Origin: Bacteroidales bacterium
GTDB lineage: Bacteria > Bacteroidota > Bacteroidia > Bacteroidales > UBA4181
Assembly (NCBI GenBank): GCA_017523725.1
Contig: JAFWVY010000053.1
Coordinates: 1 to 64,000 of the forward strand
Length of the DNA: 64,000 nucleotides
Direction of reading: 5' to 3'
In this document: piece by piece, positions 61,750 through 64,000 of the stretch
Layout of the letters: every line of letters begins with the position of its first letter
Numbering within the stretch: the first letter of the stretch is position 1
Notes under the pieces: generated by a model
The model's input: only the letters and a program-made list of their open reading frames with translations
The model's database searches: none
Told to the model about the DNA's origin: nothing
Program-made: the position numbers and the translations under genes

Positions 61750-64000
61750 CTATCGATTGGTGACGGTGGCCGTTCCGCGTCCGATGGCTCCGGCGGGAGA
61801 CACGGTTTCCGCGACGATTGAATAGGTTGTCGGCAAATCGGCGGAGTAGAAGACCACAATGGCCGTTCCGGTCAGGTCTGTCCGGACGACCGGTGACCAG
61901 TAGATGGTGCTGCGCAGGTCCGGCGTGTCCGGTTTGCCCTTGTCGGTGACGGCGTAGTTGGGTACATAGAATTCCCGCGCCTTGTAGTAGCCCCTCGGGG
62001 ATACCACGAAGACGCCTGGCGAATCCGGTTCCTGACTGGCTCCGCCACGTTTCATCGTGATGTAGATGGCTCCGTTGCGGAATGCGTAGTTGCCCCAGAA
62101 TGCCGCTTCGTTGCCGTCCCGGATGACAATCAGCCGGTCGATTTCTTCGGGACGCACGAAATTCTTGATATAGTTCAGGTCCCGGCTGAAACCGTCCACC
62201 ATGATCAGCGGATTCTGGAGCCCGGCTCGGATCTCAATCTTTTCCTCCTGTTCGGAGACGAAGGCGAGGCCGCATAGGTCGAGAATCTGCCAGAAGGTGT
62301 AGCCGGGATAGGCGCTGAGTTTCTCGGCGTCCATGTAGCCCGGTGAGTACCACGACATATTGGCGGTGAGCATGTCCATCACCGGGTCGCCGGTCTTGGG
62401 TATGATGGCATGGCCCTCGACTTCCACACCCTCGAGCAGCAGCATCTGGGCTTCGGTGTCGTACATGAACTGTTGATAGCTGCGCTGCAGGTATTTCTGG
62501 AAAATCGCCGTCGATTCCCTGTCCTGTGTGGCCGACTTGAAAGACCGTACCGGCACGAAATCACCGTCCAGGAAGACGAACATGTTGTTGGCACCGCCGG
62601 AGGAGCGGGCCTGGATGACATATTTTGTGCTGTCGGGATATTCAAAACCTGTGAACTCGAAACGACCGCGGTCGTCCGATGTGGTCACCTGCATCTGTGC
62701 GAGGTCGTTCGACGGCAGCAGTGTCAGACTGGCATTGCGTGCGATACCGGTCAGTCCGCGGACCGTACCGCTGATGGTGGAACTGAGTTCCAGCGGATAG
62801 GTCAGGTCGGGGAAGATGCCTTTGACCACGTCTGCGGTGTTGAACCGCGACCAGCCCTGCGTCATCATCAGATAATCCAGGTCGTCGGTCCGGATGCCGG
62901 TGGAATCGTTGAAATAATAGTGCGGCGTTTCGATATAGCCTTTCAGGTCGGAGGACAGCAGCAGGCTGGAATAGATGGTCGACGGCATGTCGTCCGGACT
63001 GACAATGGCATCGTCCGTCACGGCCAGGGACAGATTGGTCTGGACCGGATTGCCATTGGCGTCAGTCACCTTGATGTCGAGCATCATCCGCTCGCGGGGG
63101 CCGTAGGCCTTTTGACCGGGGTCGATCTGTATCTTAAGTTGGTCCAGGGCGTTGTCGATGAAAATCATGCGTTCGCTGACCGGGCCGTTCCGGTCGAAGA
63201 GCGTGAAGGTGAGGATGCCGGAAGGCAGTTGTATTTTATTGATAGGTTGTGGTACGCCAACTTGCGACTTGTTGACCATCAGTGCGTTGAGTAGAATTCC
63301 GCGCGAATGGATCAGCAGAAGCCACTGGGCGTCGTCGGTCAGTTTGTCCTCAGTGGCCTGTACCATCAGGGTGACGCGCGAGACCGACTGTCCGAGGTTC
63401 AGCACGACGCCGGAAGCCTGGACCGCCGGCAAATCCACACGTTTCTTTATGTCGTTGATCGAAAACTCGGCGTAGTAGGACATGTCTTTCTCGCCAATCA
63501 GGCTGAACCGTCCCATACCCAGGTCGTTCGACTCGAAATCGATGACTTCCTGTCCATTGCGGTTGTAAATCATGCCCTGCACCTTTGTCCCCAGACCGTT
63601 CGCATCGACGGCCTTGAAAGCCATGGCGGTGTTCTTCCCCTGCAGGAAGGCCCCGCCTTCCGGGAAGAACTGCAAGTCAATGTCTTCCGACAGGCTGGGG
63701 ATGCTGAAAGTACGCTTGTAAGGCGATCCGTTGACGTCTGTCGTGACCTGGAGGCTGTTTTTCTCCTGCAGGTCGGCGACCTTGAACCCGATGTGGATTT
63801 CACCTTCCGCGTCGGTCTTTTGCGTGCGGTTGACTTTGTTCTTGAGTTGCAAGGTGTAAGCCACCTCCGTCTTGGGCAGTGGTTTCCCGTTCAAATCGAG
63901 GAACCGGACCGTGGCGACGGCGTTTCCTTTGCCGTCGGTCTTCCACGTGGCCGAGGTCATCATCTTGAACGCCCGGGAGTTTCCGATGTAGATCCGTTCA
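61750..64000 (-). CDS. Large surface or periplasmic protein with macroglobulin-like and TonB-plug domains, 5' partial
   Basis: The frame is open at the right edge (it reads ERIYIGNSRAFK before the first ATG at 63963), so the start is outside. At least 750 residues are visible. Early parts (TVRFLDLNGKPLPKTEVAYTL, then IDPGQKAYGPRERMMLDIKVTDANG) look like macroglobulin MG repeats. A carboxypeptidase-regulatory-like segment follows. Near the end, LIMVDGFSRDLNYI and AAFWGNYAFRNGAIYITMKRGG match a TonB receptor plug, but no beta-barrel follows before the stop. It may anchor or gate an outer-membrane complex. It is co-oriented with, and 4 bases before, the PEP synthase-like gene. Confidence 0.72.
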   Translation of the reverse strand, partial: ERIYIGNSRAFKMMTSATWKTDGKGNAVATVRFLDLNGKPLPKTEVAYTLQLKNKVNRTQKTDAEGEIHIGFKVADLQEKNSLQVTTDVNGSPYKRTFSIPSLSEDIDLQFFPEGGAFLQGKNTAMAFKAVDANGLGTKVQGMIYNRNGQEVIDFESNDLGMGRFSLIGEKDMSYYAEFSINDIKKRVDLPAVQASGVVLNLGQSVSRVTLMVQATEDKLTDDAQWLLLIHSRGILLNALMVNKSQVGVPQPINKIQLPSGILTFTLFDRNGPVSERMIFIDNALDQLKIQIDPGQKAYGPRERMMLDIKVTDANGNPVQTNLSLAVTDDAIVSPDDMPSTIYSSLLLSSDLKGYIETPHYYFNDSTGIRTDDLDYLMMTQGWSRFNTADVVKGIFPDLTYPLELSSTISGTVRGLTGIARNASLTLLPSNDLAQMQVTTSDDRGRFEFTGFEYPDSTKYVIQARSSGGANNMFVFLDGDFVPVRSFKSATQDRESTAIFQKYLQRSYQQFMYDTEAQMLLLEGVEVEGHAIIPKTGDPVMDMLTANMSWYSPGYMDAEKLSAYPGYTFWQILDLCGLAFVSEQEEKIEIRAGLQNPLIMVDGFSRDLNYIKNFVRPEEIDRLIVIRDGNEAAFWGNYAFRNGAIYITMKRGGASQEPDSPGVFVVSPRGYYKAREFYVPNYAVTDKGKPDTPDLRSTIYWSPVVRTDLTGTAIVVFYSADLPTTYSIVAETVSPAGAIGRGTATVTNR

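Noticed and set aside
1..64000. CRISPR arrays, rRNA genes, prophage or intact insertion sequences
   Set aside because: No regularly spaced direct repeats, no rRNA-like segments and no transposase or phage motifs were found.

Overview
This window looks like a chromosomal segment of a Bacteroidota (Bacteroidales) bacterium, probably host-associated and with fairly high GC for the group. The evidence is the repeated Bacteroidota promoter signature (-33 TTTG, about 20 bases, -7 TAnnTTTG), a HECLGH-type dipeptidyl peptidase III, a sigma-70 of the short Bacteroidota type (286 aa), the FtsX-DUF3098 and acpP-fabF-rnc-IPExxxVDY gene orders, GT3-type glycogen synthase, and lipoprotein carbohydrate-active enzymes. 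A genus cannot be assigned safely. No rRNA, CRISPR array, prophage or complete insertion sequence is seen; the only mobile-like item is a 168-bp inverted-repeat element at 15981-16148.

Layout: 1-1163 is the 3' end of an anaerobic sulfatase maturase. 1264-7065 is an envelope glycosylation region: a GT39 transferase faces a leftward operon of FAD oxidoreductase, histidine phosphatase, thioredoxin, GT2 and LAB_N membrane protein. A tRNA-Ser (7128-7215) and a frameshifted SAM methyltransferase follow. 8445-12737 carries an HtrA/Deg protease, the primary sigma factor, rsgA and tatD. 12724-14691 is a leftward set (MBL hydrolase, gmhB-like, tcdA-like). 14824-15983 holds ftsX and a DUF3098 gene. 16145-18872 is the leftward acpP-fabF-rnc-IPExxxVDY operon. 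purN and tmk follow, convergent.

20234-28023 is a tight leftward run of four secreted pectin-degrading genes (PL11, PL26-like, GH35-like, CBM9/PKD protein) that runs straight into tmk. Next come hflX, tonB and a 1412-aa glycogen synthase/glycogen phosphorylase fusion. Rightward PL9 lyase and dipeptidyl peptidase III genes follow. A leftward DUF4199-GT2-GH106-serB unit spans 38087-43800. 43836-53973 holds SRP RNA, a histidine kinase, a CPBP protease, a dihydrouridine synthase, a GH3-beta-lactamase fusion, comEC, rnhB and rimO. 54075-57898 is a GH2 enzyme overlapping a nucleotidyltransferase. The right end has a YugP-like zinc protease, a receiver-PEP synthase-like protein and a partial surface protein with a TonB-plug domain.

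Together PL9, PL11, PL26-like, GH106, GH2 and GH35-like enzymes could dismantle rhamnogalacturonan I, the lyases cutting the backbone and the glycosidases removing rhamnose and galactose. Unlike a classical polysaccharide utilisation locus they are scattered in several transcription units, have no SusC/SusD pair or hybrid two-component regulator nearby, and sit next to or inside housekeeping operons. Most genes are packed with gaps under 25 bases or with 4-base overlaps. No gene-free stretch exceeds 300 bases except 7066-7370, which holds the tRNA and its promoter.
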